Positions 47,912-57,700 of a stretch of 64,000 nt of DNA are shown one piece after another. How positions within the stretch are numbered: position 1 is the first letter of the stretch; every line of letters begins with the position of its first letter. The notes under the pieces are model-generated. The model saw only the letters and a list, made by a program, of their open reading frames with translations, was not told the DNA's origin and did not search any database. The translations under genes and the position numbers were made by a program. Origin of the DNA: Pycnococcus provasolii. Its lineage: Eukaryota; Chlorophyta; Pseudoscourfieldiophyceae; Pseudoscourfieldiales. The stretch spans positions 1,116,001 through 1,180,000 of the forward strand of contig CP150548.1 of assembly GCA_049487715.1 (NCBI GenBank), read 5' to 3'.

Positions 47912-50797
47912 ATGGCCGCCTGCATGTTTAAGGTTAAGGCGTGTAAGCCATGGTGTGGTGGGAATACGCGTCCGTCACGAACATACCCGCCTGCATACCC
48001 TGCTTGGTATGGTGGTCGCTTGAGGAGTAGTCGGCGCCTTACGCACGCACGCACCTCGCCAAACGGCTCATCAAAGGCTTCCAACGACGAAGGGAATGCG
48101 CCACCGTCGAAACCGAAGAGGAGCGACGCAACGGGCGAACGGTCGCGCGAATCGGAAGTGAGCAGGAGGCTTCGCTCTTTTCAAACGAAACGACTCAGAA
48201 AGGAACGCAAGTATTCGACATACAAAATGAGAAGAGGGGAAGGACGCGCGCCGCTGTGGGCGGCAATGCTCAACTTTGTCGGAAGCACGTACCTCGCATT
48301 CGCGTTCGCTTTCGAAACGTCCAACGAGTCGCTCAAACTCGAACTCGCCGTCTGCGCAGCTTTCGCCGCTTCGTTCGTTGTGCGACTAGCACAGACTCCA
48401 CCGTCTCAGAGAGCGTCGTTCCTCACGTCGCCCATCAATATCGCCGACGCTCTCTCCGTCTTCCCGGGACTCTTCATACTTTTAGCGGACAGCCTCAGAT
48501 TAATCGACGTCACACTCGTCTCGAACTATCTGTATTTGGAAATTCTCTCCGTCTTCCGCGTTCTCAGAGTGCTTCGAATCATAACCGTGCTCCCGTACGC
48601 CTACTCGCTATTACCTGGTGGAGAACGCATCGACGACCCGAAGGATGGCGTCTCAGACGTCAACTCAGCCGTGTTCGCGCGACTCGCGGGACTCGGGAGC
48701 ACCGTCCTGCTGCTGCTCGCCTTCACAACGAGCGTCATTCAGCAGGTGGAGAAGCTGAGCTGGGTTGACTCGTTCTACTTCGTCCTCACGACCATCTCCA
48801 CAGTCGGATTCGGAGATGTCACGGCGCAGACGGTGCTCGGTCGGCTCACGGTAATTGCTCTCATCATTATCGCCATCGTCACGGTGCCCGTGCAGGTGGG
48901 ACAGCTGAATTCGCTACTCTCCTCGAGGCGCGTGAAGCTCGGCGACATCCCTTGGGAAGATGGCTTCGTGCTCGTCCTATGCGAGCTGGGTGGCGTTCAA
49001 GCGCTGCGCGCACTGTTCACCGATCTATATAAATCCACGCCACCGGGAACGCGCATCGTCATCCTAACCGAAGATGTTCCCGATTACGAGTATCAAGCTT
49101 TTCAGGAGGTGCGCAACGAGGCGCTAACGATCGTGCAGGGAAGTGCGCTGTCCGACAGCGACCTTCTCTACGTGCGAGCTCAGCACGCGAGCTCGTGGGT
49201 GCTGCTCACTGGTGACAAACCGGAATTGGACCGCCGCTCGGTCCTCAAGTGCATTGCGCTGAAACGGCACGCGCCAGTGCCTCTCTTCGTGCAAGTGTGC
49301 AAGGCGGAGTCGATGCTGCGTGCGGAGACATTCTTGAACCCTGCCACGGACAACGCCATTTCGACGGAGCAGCTTCGCATGCAGCTCGCTTCGCTGAATG
49401 TCATTACGCCCGGTGCTGCGCCATTCCTCGCAAACCTGTTGCGATCGGTAAATCCATCAGAGCAGGAGCGGGCATTCTCCTCCGCAGACGAGGGTGATTA
49501 TAAGTGGATGCTCGAGTACGCGTACGGCGTGGAGTTCGAATTTTACTACTCCACAGCCCTCACACTGCCGCCGTGCTTCATGGACGTGCCATTTCGCACT
49601 GCTGCAAAGCTGATCTACGACGTGGTTGAGGGCGACTGCTTTCTCATCGGTATCTACGATAAGACGAGGGATAACGCCTTCGACACCAATAACGGTGTGA
49701 TGCTCAATCCAGACCACCTCACTCTACGTGGCGGCGAGGTTCCCATCTTGCTCGCGAAAGACGAGGCGAGTGCCGCCCTAGCTGTCACACGCGCCGCGGA
49801 GGTGCTCGAGCCTACCAATGACGACGATCCGCCGCCGCCGATACCGCCGCCGCCGACTGCTTCACTCTCCGTCGACGACGCTGATTTGCCGGAGGTGAAT
49901 GGGACACCCGCTCCACCGGTACTCGTGTACGGGAACCTGCCTCGCGAGGCGGCGAGGTTCACGCGTAGCATGCAGAAGAGCGCGGGCAAAAACGTTGACA
50001 TTACGTGGATCACCAGCCTGCCCGCCACGGAGGTGGAGATTGCTACAGAGAGCATGCCGTCGGTGCGCACTAAGCGAGTGCTCGAGCCGATGATTGACGA
50101 GGCGGAAAAGCTCGTCGCGGAGCCTGACGGGCCAAAACGTTTCGTCAGTCTCACGACAACGGGGTCTGACTCTGACGACAGCGAGGCAATCCTATGCCTG
50201 TATGGAGTGGGAACCACTCCTGGCGTGGATCCGACGGTGATGATCAGCAAGCAGGAGAGCGTGCGATTTCTCACGGGCGTCGGCAACGCCATCTATCGCT
50301 CTGGCGACAGTGAAAGCTTTAAGATCCGTTCGCAACTCAAAGAGGAGAATGTGCCGTTTTGGCAGAGCAATGCATGGTTCGCCGCGGGATGCGTTCTGCC
50401 AAGCGCCGTCTTTGACACGTTCGCCGCGCAGTGCAGTGTTGGTCGAAAGAATCCGCGCATTCTTGAGGAGGTGATCAATCAGATGTCATGGGGCAATGGC
50501 AGAGGAGCTATGCTTCGGACTACGTCGGTTCCGACGGAGTGGATTGGAGCACCCTTCAAGGAGGTATTGACGACGATGATTGCAGAGTACGGCTCGTTGC
50601 CTTTGGCATTGTTTCGTCGTCATCCTGGACCTGCCAAGACCCCTGAGCGATACCTGGTAAGCTGCCCATCAGAGAGCTGTATTGTGACTCGCGATGACGT
50701 GATCATTTACCTTGAGGGAAATCACTGGATCTCGCCCATGACCTTCACCTGGACGTCTTCCTTCGAGGAAGAAACCAGACGGCCGTTGTCGTCATAA
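47912..50797 (+). CDS. Voltage-sensor K+ channel with RCK domains (Slo/BK-like)
   Basis: 961 residues from the ATG at 47912; upstream codons are open but run through the simple repeat. After a basic, Ser-rich N-terminus of about 120 residues come S1-S4: LWAAMLNFVGSTYLAFAFAF, LAVCAAFAASFVVRLA, NIADALSVFPGLFILLADSL, and an S4 with spaced arginines (VFRVLRVLRIITVL). The pore is SWVDSFYFVLTTISTVGFGD, a K+ selectivity filter, then S6 (IALIIIAIVTVPVQVGQL). A first RCK domain follows (FVLVLCELGGVQALRALF, ...TRIVILTEDVPDY), and a second RCK-like region lies C-terminally with LCLYGVGTT. Expected to be gated by voltage plus a cytosolic ligand such as Ca2+. A plastid location is possible from the N-terminus but unproven. 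Confidence 0.87.
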   Translation: MAACMFKVKACKPWCGGNTRPSRTYPPAYPAWYGGRLRSSRRLTHARTSPNGSSKASNDEGNAPPSKPKRSDATGERSRESEVSRRLRSFQTKRLRKERKYSTYKMRRGEGRAPLWAAMLNFVGSTYLAFAFAFETSNESLKLELAVCAAFAASFVVRLAQTPPSQRASFLTSPINIADALSVFPGLFILLADSLRLIDVTLVSNYLYLEILSVFRVLRVLRIITVLPYAYSLLPGGERIDDPKDGVSDVNSAVFARLAGLGSTVLLLLAFTTSVIQQVEKLSWVDSFYFVLTTISTVGFGDVTAQTVLGRLTVIALIIIAIVTVPVQVGQLNSLLSSRRVKLGDIPWEDGFVLVLCELGGVQALRALFTDLYKSTPPGTRIVILTEDVPDYEYQAFQEVRNEALTIVQGSALSDSDLLYVRAQHASSWVLLTGDKPELDRRSVLKCIALKRHAPVPLFVQVCKAESMLRAETFLNPATDNAISTEQLRMQLASLNVITPGAAPFLANLLRSVNPSEQERAFSSADEGDYKWMLEYAYGVEFEFYYSTALTLPPCFMDVPFRTAAKLIYDVVEGDCFLIGIYDKTRDNAFDTNNGVMLNPDHLTLRGGEVPILLAKDEASAALAVTRAAEVLEPTNDDDPPPPIPPPPTASLSVDDADLPEVNGTPAPPVLVYGNLPREAARFTRSMQKSAGKNVDITWITSLPATEVEIATESMPSVRTKRVLEPMIDEAEKLVAEPDGPKRFVSLTTTGSDSDDSEAILCLYGVGTTPGVDPTVMISKQESVRFLTGVGNAIYRSGDSESFKIRSQLKEENVPFWQSNAWFAAGCVLPSAVFDTFAAQCSVGRKNPRILEEVINQMSWGNGRGAMLRTTSVPTEWIGAPFKEVLTTMIAEYGSLPLALFRRHPGPAKTPERYLVSCPSESCIVTRDDVIIYLEGNHWISPMTFTWTSSFEEETRRPLSS

Positions 50798-50848
50798 AAC
50801 ATTCGTCAATATGTTACTACTGTACTTAATATTCTTTCAATTCGGCCT

Positions 50849-52063
50849 TCATTCGGCGGAACGTCGTCCTGTACACGTTAGAATGCCCATCGTGTCGATA
50901 CCATCGGCTCTATGGAATGTGAAGGATGTTCCAAGCTGCTCTTCGAGAAGCTGAAGGGACGTCACCGCGTGAGGTGTTAAGGGCGCGCGTATCGCAACGC
51001 GAGAATTGCCTGCAGCGCACGCCAAGTACGGCAAAATTTGATCTGTCATAGGTCGATCGAGACACGCATTCGATGCAGCATCTTTCTCGGCAATCTGTAC
51101 GAGGTTCGTGAATGCTTGCGTGATTTTGTCGTCTGTGTCGCCCTTTGCGAAGAGCGTGTTGTATCCGAGCAGTGCGCCGCATGATGTTTCAAGCGTCACC
51201 AGCAACGAGCCGACTCCCCCGCGAGATCCTCCGCCAATCTTACAGCCCTGAGCTGACTCGACGAGTACCTCACCGTACGTAACGCCTTGGGCGAACGACG
51301 GCGAGCTTCGCATGACGGTGATGAACTGTTCTCCAAGCTCGCTCGCTCGTTTCGTGCTGACGTGAACGACGCGCACGGTGACATTTTTCGTTTCTCCGCG
51401 CATTTCAAGGTTAAGTGGCGCCGGCGGATGTCCGCTTCTATTGTTCAAGCTGAGCTGGATTTTTCCACCTCCTATTGGGTAGAAGCCACGACGCTGTACG
51501 TCAAGCTGCGCGTCGAGACTTTGAAACATTCGGCGTATTGTAGGCAGGAAGACGTGCTTGGTATAGTCAACTGTTGGCGCGAATGACGCATCAGTTCCTC
51601 CCGTGATGCTCAGCCGCACGCGATCGGCGACAGGCGGTTTGTGAGGCATGAGCAGCGGAGGCAGGCATGCTTGTATGACAAGCGTGGTCGCGCCTGCTGT
51701 ATTTATTTGCACGTTGTGTATCTCAACACCGTCCGCATCCGTCTGCGGCACGTGGTTGTCGTCGTCGTCCCACTCTATTCGCAACGTCGACGACCCGACC
51801 TCGCATCCGAAAAGCTTGCCGCCCCCCGCGATGGCGACGACCGCTTTCACACAGGCGGCGTGTTGTTCCTGCAGTCCCGGCTTTGGTCTTTTCGCGCGTA
51901 TATGTGTCACATCCGCATTTTTTCTTGTCATGGCTGAGTTTGACGCCGTGACTCTGATGACTTGCCCCCCTCCCTCTCCGAGCGAGCCGTCCACCGGAGG
52001 CAAGACACCAAGGCTAGTACTACTATCCGTGTGACGCCGCTTCTTGTTGTTGTTCACGGGCAT
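50849..52063 (-). CDS. RTCA: RNA 3'-terminal phosphate cyclase
   Basis: 404 residues from the ATG at 52063 (MPVNNNKKRRH). The RTC signature is present throughout: DGSLGEGGGQVIRVTASNSA, THIRAKRPKPGLQEQHAACV, GGTDASFAPTVDYTKHVFLP, the GFYPIGGG turn, GCKIGGGSRG, and near the end PLTPHAVTSLQLLEEQLG, where the His in the PHAVTS motif matches the residue that is adenylated in active cyclases (missing in the RCL1 ribosome-biogenesis paralogues). So a catalytic RtcA type is likely. The enzyme converts RNA 3'-phosphates to 2',3'-cyclic ends with ATP, acting in RNA repair or processing. Its 3' end converges with the K+ channel gene 52 bp away. Confidence 0.9.
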   Translation of the reverse strand: MPVNNNKKRRHTDSSTSLGVLPPVDGSLGEGGGQVIRVTASNSAMTRKNADVTHIRAKRPKPGLQEQHAACVKAVVAIAGGGKLFGCEVGSSTLRIEWDDDDNHVPQTDADGVEIHNVQINTAGATTLVIQACLPPLLMPHKPPVADRVRLSITGGTDASFAPTVDYTKHVFLPTIRRMFQSLDAQLDVQRRGFYPIGGGKIQLSLNNRSGHPPAPLNLEMRGETKNVTVRVVHVSTKRASELGEQFITVMRSSPSFAQGVTYGEVLVESAQGCKIGGGSRGGVGSLLVTLETSCGALLGYNTLFAKGDTDDKITQAFTNLVQIAEKDAASNACLDRPMTDQILPYLACAAGNSRVAIRAPLTPHAVTSLQLLEEQLGTSFTFHRADGIDTMGILTCTGRRSAE

Positions 52064-52128
52064 GGCGAGTCGAAAGAAAACGGCACGAGGAGCCAAGGAG
52101 GAGGGAGGGGAGGGAGGGGAGGGGAGCC

Positions 52129-52167
52129 GGTTAGGGTTAGGGTTATGGGTTAGGGTTTTAGGGGGGG
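52129..52167. repeat. Telomere-like array and G-run upstream of RTCA
   Basis: GGTTAGGGTTAGGGTTATGG followed by GTTAGGGTTTTAGGGGGGG on the plus strand, 66 bp upstream of the minus-strand ATG at 52063. Here the C-rich strand is sense, opposite to most other arrays. A GGGAGGGGAGGG tract lies between it and the gene. The remaining spacer to 52414 shows nothing else. Confidence 0.75.
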
Positions 52168-52414
52168 CCAGTATTGCCAATGAAGGTCATCTTCACACAA
52201 ACCGAAATTAAAACCAAAAGTACATAGGTCTCCTGCTGCTCCCCAAAACCAACAATAGTCAACAGGGAGGGAGGGTGGGAGGTTGTTTGCGAAGCAAGCA
52301 ACCAACAGCAAGAGTGGTTACGCGCGAGCAGCCTTAAGGGAGAGGCCGACCGGGAGCCATCAAATCAGCATCTTTTTAATATTTCATTCTTGAATTTTGT
52401 TACATGCGTTGTTC

Positions 52415-55400
52415 TCATCGCGCATTCTGGAGGAATTTTGATGGATTGTTTATCTTATGCGTCGGTAGCTTCGGCATTAGCTTCGGCAGCGATATTCGCC
52501 CTTGGCGACGTTGAGCCCTCTGAATCAGCACGAGCTCCACCGAGTTCTCCACCTGTTCCTTCGTTCGAGGAACCTGCTCGCTCCTCTTTTGGCCCTTCTT
52601 ATTCAGTTCAGGACTTGCGATGCGCATCCTGTTCTCGTCGTCGAGTGTCCGGACGTTGAAAGCCTCGATGGCGCTCGTTAGCTGACTCGCGTCGGGAATT
52701 TCCGAAAGATCCCATCCAGCACCCGCGTTGAACGTTCCGATGTACGCACCCTCAGGTCTGTACAGGCGCGCTTCACCGTTTTTCGAGACGCAGATGAGGA
52801 CGTTAAATTTAGCGACGAAGCAAACCGCCACGAGCGAAGCATCCTGCGCCTGCCACGGACTGGAGGTGCGCGACGCGTCCAAGCTAAGCAAAGGCTTGTG
52901 CAGGGTTCCGTTTTGGCTCACACGATCGGAGCGCGAGGCTGCGTTAAACTTCACGCCGGCTAGCGATATTTGCGTCACCGCTCCATGATTGTCTCCTATA
53001 TACAGCATGAGCGAATTGACGTCCACGTCGAGACTTGTGGGCTCCGCACTGCTTCTCAGCGATCCAAACACGTCGACCTCTAGCAGGAGAGATCCGTCGG
53101 TCGTTCTCCAGACGCGCAGGCGATTGTCGATGTGCAGGACGGCGAGCGCGCTGTTCGCGCCGCTCGTGCGACCCTGCTTGCTCTTTGTCCCTCCGGACAG
53201 ACTGCGCATCTCCAGAGCCTGACGGCTGTCGGAGTCTGTGGTCGATAGGCTTGCGGCTCGCATCTCGTGCTTAACCGAACAGTCAAGCCCCCACACGAAG
53301 ACAACACCATCGTAGCCACCGCTAGCCACAACCGTCGACGCCGTGTTGGTGCAAACTGCCATGCAAGTGACATCTTCGGCGTGCTTCGTGAAGCTGCGGA
53401 TCGGCGCAGTCTGCAGAAACGTAACGTTGTCCGACCACAAGCAAACGCGGTGGTTCCACCCTCCCGCGAGTATGAAGCGGTTGGGCCCCTCGACCATGTA
53501 CGCCAGACATGTCACCTCCTCCTCGCCAAATCCCTCGAATTCGCCGAGTTGCTGCCCATTGTTGAAGTTCCAAGTGCGCACCTGGCCCTCCATGCTGCCA
53601 GTGATGAGCCGACGTCCAGTTTCGTCGAAAGCAATGGCGGTGATGGTAGTCGAACCGTGCACATTTTCGAACGAGAACACCGCGTCGCCGTTGTCGACCG
53701 CCCACACCTTGACCATCGAGTCGACAGTTCCGGCGACAAGCTGGCGGAAGTTTGAGTTGTAAAGGGCGGTAGACACGGCGCGCTGCACCTTGGCTCCCCT
53801 CGCTTGGCGCTTGTACGTGACGAGCTTGTTCGACGCAACAACAATCTTCTTGTGCAACTTGTTGTAGATCATGGCAAAGTATCGGTTCTCCGGGATCAGG
53901 TTCTCCTTGTCCACGATCGTCTGGATGCACCGATTCATGCGAATATCCCACACCTTGATCGACTTATCAGCGCACAGGGAGAAGAGCAGCGTTTCCCTCT
54001 CGTTGAGGCAAATGTCAAGCACGCTCGCGGTGTGCCCCGTGAGAATTCCCGATCGCCTGCCGGTGAACGGGTTCCAAAGCATCACCTCGCGCTCCGTGCC
54101 GCAGCTGGCGATGAAGTTGAAAGCTCGGCAGTGCAGAAAGCTGTTGACGCCGCCGGAGTGCGCACGCGTGCTCCACTTCACGGTGCGCTTGGAGAAGTCG
54201 CTCACGTTGATCGTGCCGTCCAGCGACGACGATATGAGCGTGTCATTGTGCTCGATGAACAGCACGCGCGTTACCCAGTTGGAGTGCACATCTTTGAACA
54301 TCTTTTTCAAGGTCATTCCCGTGAGCTTCTTCATGCCCTCCTCCATGCCGGTCTTCTCGTCGAGTTCTTTCGTCTCCACCTCGCCCCACGCATCGTTCAG
54401 CGCGTACACGTGCACGCGCCCTCGATCGTCTCCGTACAGCAGCATGTCGCACTCCTTGTGCGCGGCCCAGTGCAACGAGACTGGTATGGACGTCAGCGCG
54501 AAGATGCGAGCGAGAATGTCGAGGCTAGGTCGATGGGCGTCGAAGAACGTGATGCTTCGGTCCATGCACGCCACGGCGAGCGGCTGCGTGCCCATGTGCG
54601 CCATTGACGTGATCCATGCGCTGAGCTTCTTGGCGACTTTCAGTGGCTTGAGCTTATAACTCCACGTCCGCACGTGTCCGTCGCGCCCTCCCGTCACGTA
54701 GCAGTTGTTGCCTGGCAGGTGACATATGCACGTGATGGCTTCCAGCTTGCTCAAATCCACGTCGTTCCCATCCGTCGAAGATGCGACGCTTGAGGCGGCG
54801 GAGTGTATCGACGGGAGCTGCGTGGGAGCAGAGCGCGGGACCACCTTTTCGTACGAAACCTTGCTATCGTCCCCCGCGTCGAACTCGAGTTTGCGCTCCT
54901 GCTCGAGCATGAGGTGGTTGGTGAACTCGTCCCAGTCGACGGTTCCGTCTGAGTTGGCGTCAATCTTCATGAACAGGTGCTGCAGAGCCTCGGAGTTGAC
55001 CCACTTGGCGAGCGCTGGCACGGACAGGAACGCCTCGACAAACTCCTCCTCGTCGAGTGCCCCCGAGCCGTCGGTGTCCGCCTCCTCGAAGGCGTTCTTC
55101 AGTTCGACGAGAGCGTCGATGGTGAGCGAGTCCCCCGCTCCTGACAGCGAGACCCTGCCCGGCCCGCCTTTATTTTTCCGCACGTCCCCTCTGCTGAGCA
55201 GTTGCTGCCTGAGTTCTTCGAGGCTGCTGAGAACGATTTCCGGTTTGATGAGAGCCATGCTTCTTGCGTGTCCTCTGAGGTCCTCGAGTCTATTCCTGGG
55301 GTTCTTTTGCCTGTTGCTGTCCCACTCGTTTCCGTTTAGTTCGAGCGACGGCCTTCTCTTTTTAACTAAGAGCTGCCTGGAAAGTCGCGTGTTTCGCGCG

Positions 55401-55420
55401 AGAGAGCGCAGCGACTTCAT
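52415..55420 (-). CDS. EF-hand and WD40-repeat protein (WDR49-like)
   Basis: 1,001 residues from the ATG at 55420; the frame is open to a GTG at 55546. Two EF-hands lie near residues 110-190, each with a full calcium loop (DTDGSGALDEEEF and DANSDGTVDWDEF). About 12 WD40-type blades follow in two propellers: YVTGGRDGHVRTWSYKLKPL, HNDTLISSSLDGTINVSDFS, FIASCGTEREVMLWNPFTGR, LLFSLCADKSIKVWDIRMN, RLITGSMEGQVRTWNFNNG, VVASGGYDGVVFVWGLD. The C-terminal 100 residues are Lys/Arg-rich. This order matches the WDR49/WDR64/EFCAB group, often found in ciliated eukaryotes, so a flagellum-related or calcium-sensing scaffold role is possible. That role is inferred. Confidence 0.85.
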   Translation of the reverse strand: MKSLRSLARNTRLSRQLLVKKRRPSLELNGNEWDSNRQKNPRNRLEDLRGHARSMALIKPEIVLSSLEELRQQLLSRGDVRKNKGGPGRVSLSGAGDSLTIDALVELKNAFEEADTDGSGALDEEEFVEAFLSVPALAKWVNSEALQHLFMKIDANSDGTVDWDEFTNHLMLEQERKLEFDAGDDSKVSYEKVVPRSAPTQLPSIHSAASSVASSTDGNDVDLSKLEAITCICHLPGNNCYVTGGRDGHVRTWSYKLKPLKVAKKLSAWITSMAHMGTQPLAVACMDRSITFFDAHRPSLDILARIFALTSIPVSLHWAAHKECDMLLYGDDRGRVHVYALNDAWGEVETKELDEKTGMEEGMKKLTGMTLKKMFKDVHSNWVTRVLFIEHNDTLISSSLDGTINVSDFSKRTVKWSTRAHSGGVNSFLHCRAFNFIASCGTEREVMLWNPFTGRRSGILTGHTASVLDICLNERETLLFSLCADKSIKVWDIRMNRCIQTIVDKENLIPENRYFAMIYNKLHKKIVVASNKLVTYKRQARGAKVQRAVSTALYNSNFRQLVAGTVDSMVKVWAVDNGDAVFSFENVHGSTTITAIAFDETGRRLITGSMEGQVRTWNFNNGQQLGEFEGFGEEEVTCLAYMVEGPNRFILAGGWNHRVCLWSDNVTFLQTAPIRSFTKHAEDVTCMAVCTNTASTVVASGGYDGVVFVWGLDCSVKHEMRAASLSTTDSDSRQALEMRSLSGGTKSKQGRTSGANSALAVLHIDNRLRVWRTTDGSLLLEVDVFGSLRSSAEPTSLDVDVNSLMLYIGDNHGAVTQISLAGVKFNAASRSDRVSQNGTLHKPLLSLDASRTSSPWQAQDASLVAVCFVAKFNVLICVSKNGEARLYRPEGAYIGTFNAGAGWDLSEIPDASQLTSAIEAFNVRTLDDENRMRIASPELNKKGQKRSEQVPRTKEQVENSVELVLIQRAQRRQGRISLPKLMPKLPTHKINNPSKFLQNAR

Positions 55421-56277
55421 GCGCAGGCGTGCTAAAGGGCTCGCGGCAGCGGGTGAGGCGGCGGAGGAGGAGGCCGCCTCACCGTCATTGGCAATGGAGT
55501 CGCCAACAACGAGGCCGTTGTCGTTGTCTTGACCCGTCACCACCACAGACGAGGCCGCCTTCTTCTCACGAGGTGGGTTTTAACGTGAACGATGGAGCCG
55601 TACAACGACGCCATGGATACCCCACCTTAAGCCAACTACCAAATACGAAAGGACGGGACAGAGGTGACAGGGCAGGGAAGGGCCAAAGGGAATCAGGGAG
55701 CTAATAATCGGGTTGGTTCGATTAGACTATTGGGTTGGGTCGGGTCCACGGTGCGGACTGCGGAGGACATCAGCACAAGGCGTACTGTAGACTAAGAACT
55801 ATCCCCTACCACTACTGTACCTATGTAGGAAGCCTACGATAGTTCTACTTTTTACTGTGGGTGATGACAACAAGACCGATCAATCAGCCGAACAGGTCAG
55901 CCTGTTCGAACGGCTCAAGGGGCAAAGGGATGGGAGGTTAAGGTTAGTTGGTACTTAGGGCGCTGTTAGGGTTTAGGGTTTAGGGTTAGCTGTATTGGGT
56001 AGCTTAGGAGGTTAGCTTAGGGCGAGCTGTATCAACTCTTCAAACGTCGACACGAACATGTCTATGCTTTTAACGGTGTCATTAGGAACAGGTCATAAGG
56101 AAATTGTTACTACAGTATGTCCAAATTTTTGGAGTAGTAAAATGTCCAATTATCTGTCTGAACCCAAGTACCCAACAAGTCGAGGCAATTTTGATCGCCA
56201 CCACCAAAACCAAAACCAAAACCAAACTTCCTTAATTTGCTGCTAAACCTTTTAAACCGTCTCCAAATCATACACCT
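55421..56277. other. Intergenic, 860 bp, with telomere-like array and three TACTGTA/TACAGTA sites
   Basis: The telomere-like array lies at 55964-55989 (TTAGGGTTTAGGGTTTAGGG), far from any start codon. TACTGTA is at 55783 and 55813, TACAGTA at 56111. No gene seen. Confidence 0.5.
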
Positions 56278-57234
56278 TCATGTAAGGCTTCTTTTGATTT
56301 TTGATCCACCCCACGGTCCCCTCAAAGAGGATTTCATACCTGACACGCTTTGCGAGATGTCCAGATACGCACCGAACGCCTGACCGCTCGTAGTGCCCAT
56401 CAAAGGGTTCCCAATCTGCGTCCACGAAGAGCCTCCTTTGTACTCGTACACGCGCGCCACTCCAACGTTGTACACGTGATAACGTTTGTCATTGGTAGGG
56501 CTGTTGATGTCCTTTGGGCGGTCTGTGCCACCCACCGCAAGAACCGATCCATCGAACGTCAGCTTGGGAGATTTGCACAGCCCATCGGACCATGCAAACT
56601 GGGAAGTCCCGACCTCACCGTTCACTTTTCCAATCTTTGCCCAGGAGCCACCACTTTCCTCATACACCGACACTTGCCCACCGTGCTCGTTGCAGGTATC
56701 CATCATCGCCAAGCGCTTACCATCTCCGCTAAGGTGGAAGTGCTCGGACTTAATGTCGCAATTAGACCATTGAAGATTGCTGCACTGCCACTGAGTCGCA
56801 ATGGTAGATCCCACTTGGTTCCAAGTTGCCTGCGCAGCCCCTGCTGCAGCCACCAAGCTCTTCGTAGGCTCGTAGTACTTCAGCATGCCACGAACAGTCG
56901 GGTCGAAATCACTCTGGTCTTCAGCCTCGACGAACTCGTACGGATATTGGCAATCCCCAACGGCACTCATTGTAGCTCCTTGCGAAGAGGGGCAACCGCC
57001 TTCGTGATCTCCAATAAAGTTGTCCCCGACGTGGCGAAAATACCCGTAGCTTGGAACACAGCTTGGCTCTTTTTTTTCACGTCTTTTGGTCGTTTCAAGA
57101 GACACAGCCAACGCGGTAAAACCTGGGGAGGGGAAGGCGTGAACAGGGAGGTGATGACGGCCGTGGACAACGTCATCATTACGGAAGACGACGACATCTC
57201 CTGCTCGTAAATCGTCGCGCGTGATTTCACGCAT
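56278..57234 (-). CDS. Propeller-like repeat protein, possibly incomplete
   Basis: 318 residues from the ATG at 57234 (MREITRDDLRAGD). The second half has propeller-style units: WNQVGSTIATQWQ, HLSGDGKRLAMMDTCNEHGG, VSVYEESGGSWAKIGKVNG, LTFDGSVLAVGGTDRPK, VARVYEYKGGSSWTQIGNPL, where G-SW-x-x-I-G alternates with L-x-x-DG-x-x-L-A. Only about three blades are present and the frame ends abruptly after SLRGPWGGSKIKRSLT, so it may be truncated or missing a downstream part. The N-terminal 130 residues are Cys-containing and unfamiliar. There is no signal peptide in this frame. It sits inside the segment flanked by 29-bp direct repeats. Confidence in an intact functional gene is low. Confidence 0.45.
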   Translation of the reverse strand: MREITRDDLRAGDVVVFRNDDVVHGRHHLPVHAFPSPGFTALAVSLETTKRREKKEPSCVPSYGYFRHVGDNFIGDHEGGCPSSQGATMSAVGDCQYPYEFVEAEDQSDFDPTVRGMLKYYEPTKSLVAAAGAAQATWNQVGSTIATQWQCSNLQWSNCDIKSEHFHLSGDGKRLAMMDTCNEHGGQVSVYEESGGSWAKIGKVNGEVGTSQFAWSDGLCKSPKLTFDGSVLAVGGTDRPKDINSPTNDKRYHVYNVGVARVYEYKGGSSWTQIGNPLMGTTSGQAFGAYLDISQSVSGMKSSLRGPWGGSKIKRSLT

Positions 57235-57357
57235 TCGCGATAAGAGCTCGTAAGGAGGAAGCAGCAGCGCCGGTTCTAGCCCTGCACTTTCGCACGATGA
57301 GACCAAGTCAGCGGAACCGTAAAAGTTTTTTAAGTCGCACCAACACTACCATCAGAG

Positions 57358-57432
57358 CTTCCCACCTGAGAGCTGCCAACCTGAGCGCTGGCCACCTGAG
57401 CGCTGGCCACCTTAGGGCTGCCCACCTGAGAG
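57358..57432. repeat. Five tandem copies of a 15-bp unit
   Basis: Units start at 57358, 57373, 57388, 57403 and 57418 (for example CTGGCCACCTGAGCG). On the plus strand they read as pentapeptides of the A-(H/N)-L-x-A type (HLRAANLSAGHLSAG). It may be a relic of a pentapeptide-repeat gene; the surrounding frame is too short to call. Confidence 0.75.
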
Positions 57433-57570
57433 CTTTCAGACAGCGACGAGACAAACGAACTCCCAGTATAACTCGCACTTTCCCCATCAGCGAGGAGCAC
57501 GAGGGGTGCGCGCGTCCCGTTTCGCAAAGCAACAAAGTGGGAGTTCAAAGTGGGAGGTACTTAGGGCGCT

Positions 57571-57619
57571 GTTAGGGTTTAGGGCTAGGGTTAGGGTTAG
57601 GCCGTCTGGGTTAGGGTTG
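57571..57619. repeat. Telomere-like array upstream of the quinone oxidoreductase gene
   Basis: GTTAGGGTTTAGGGCTAGGG continues with two more TTAGGG units and, after a short gap, TTAGGGTTGG. Plus strand, sense for the gene at 57701, 80-130 bp upstream of its ATG. TACAGTA follows at 57636. Confidence 0.8.
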
Positions 57620-57700
57620 GATCGTTGTTCCCGTTTACAGTACCCTACATACTCTTTTAGTTGGTAGGGGTCGCAGCGTGTTCTGGATAAGCTCGTCCTC

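Larger units (their letters stand above)
55950..57584. repeat. 29-bp direct repeats at 55950-55978 and 57556-57584 flanking a 1.6-kb segment
   Basis: The two 29-bp copies are identical. Each begins GGTACTTAGGGCGCTGTTAG and ends in TTTAGGG, running into the telomere-like arrays. The segment between holds the propeller-like gene and the 15-bp tandem repeat. Consistent with insertion, segmental duplication or recombination at telomere-like sites. Confidence 0.8.

Noticed and set aside
13149-57619. True chromosome end or internal telomere fusion
   Set aside because: Each array is only two to six units and lies between ordinary genes; no long tract.
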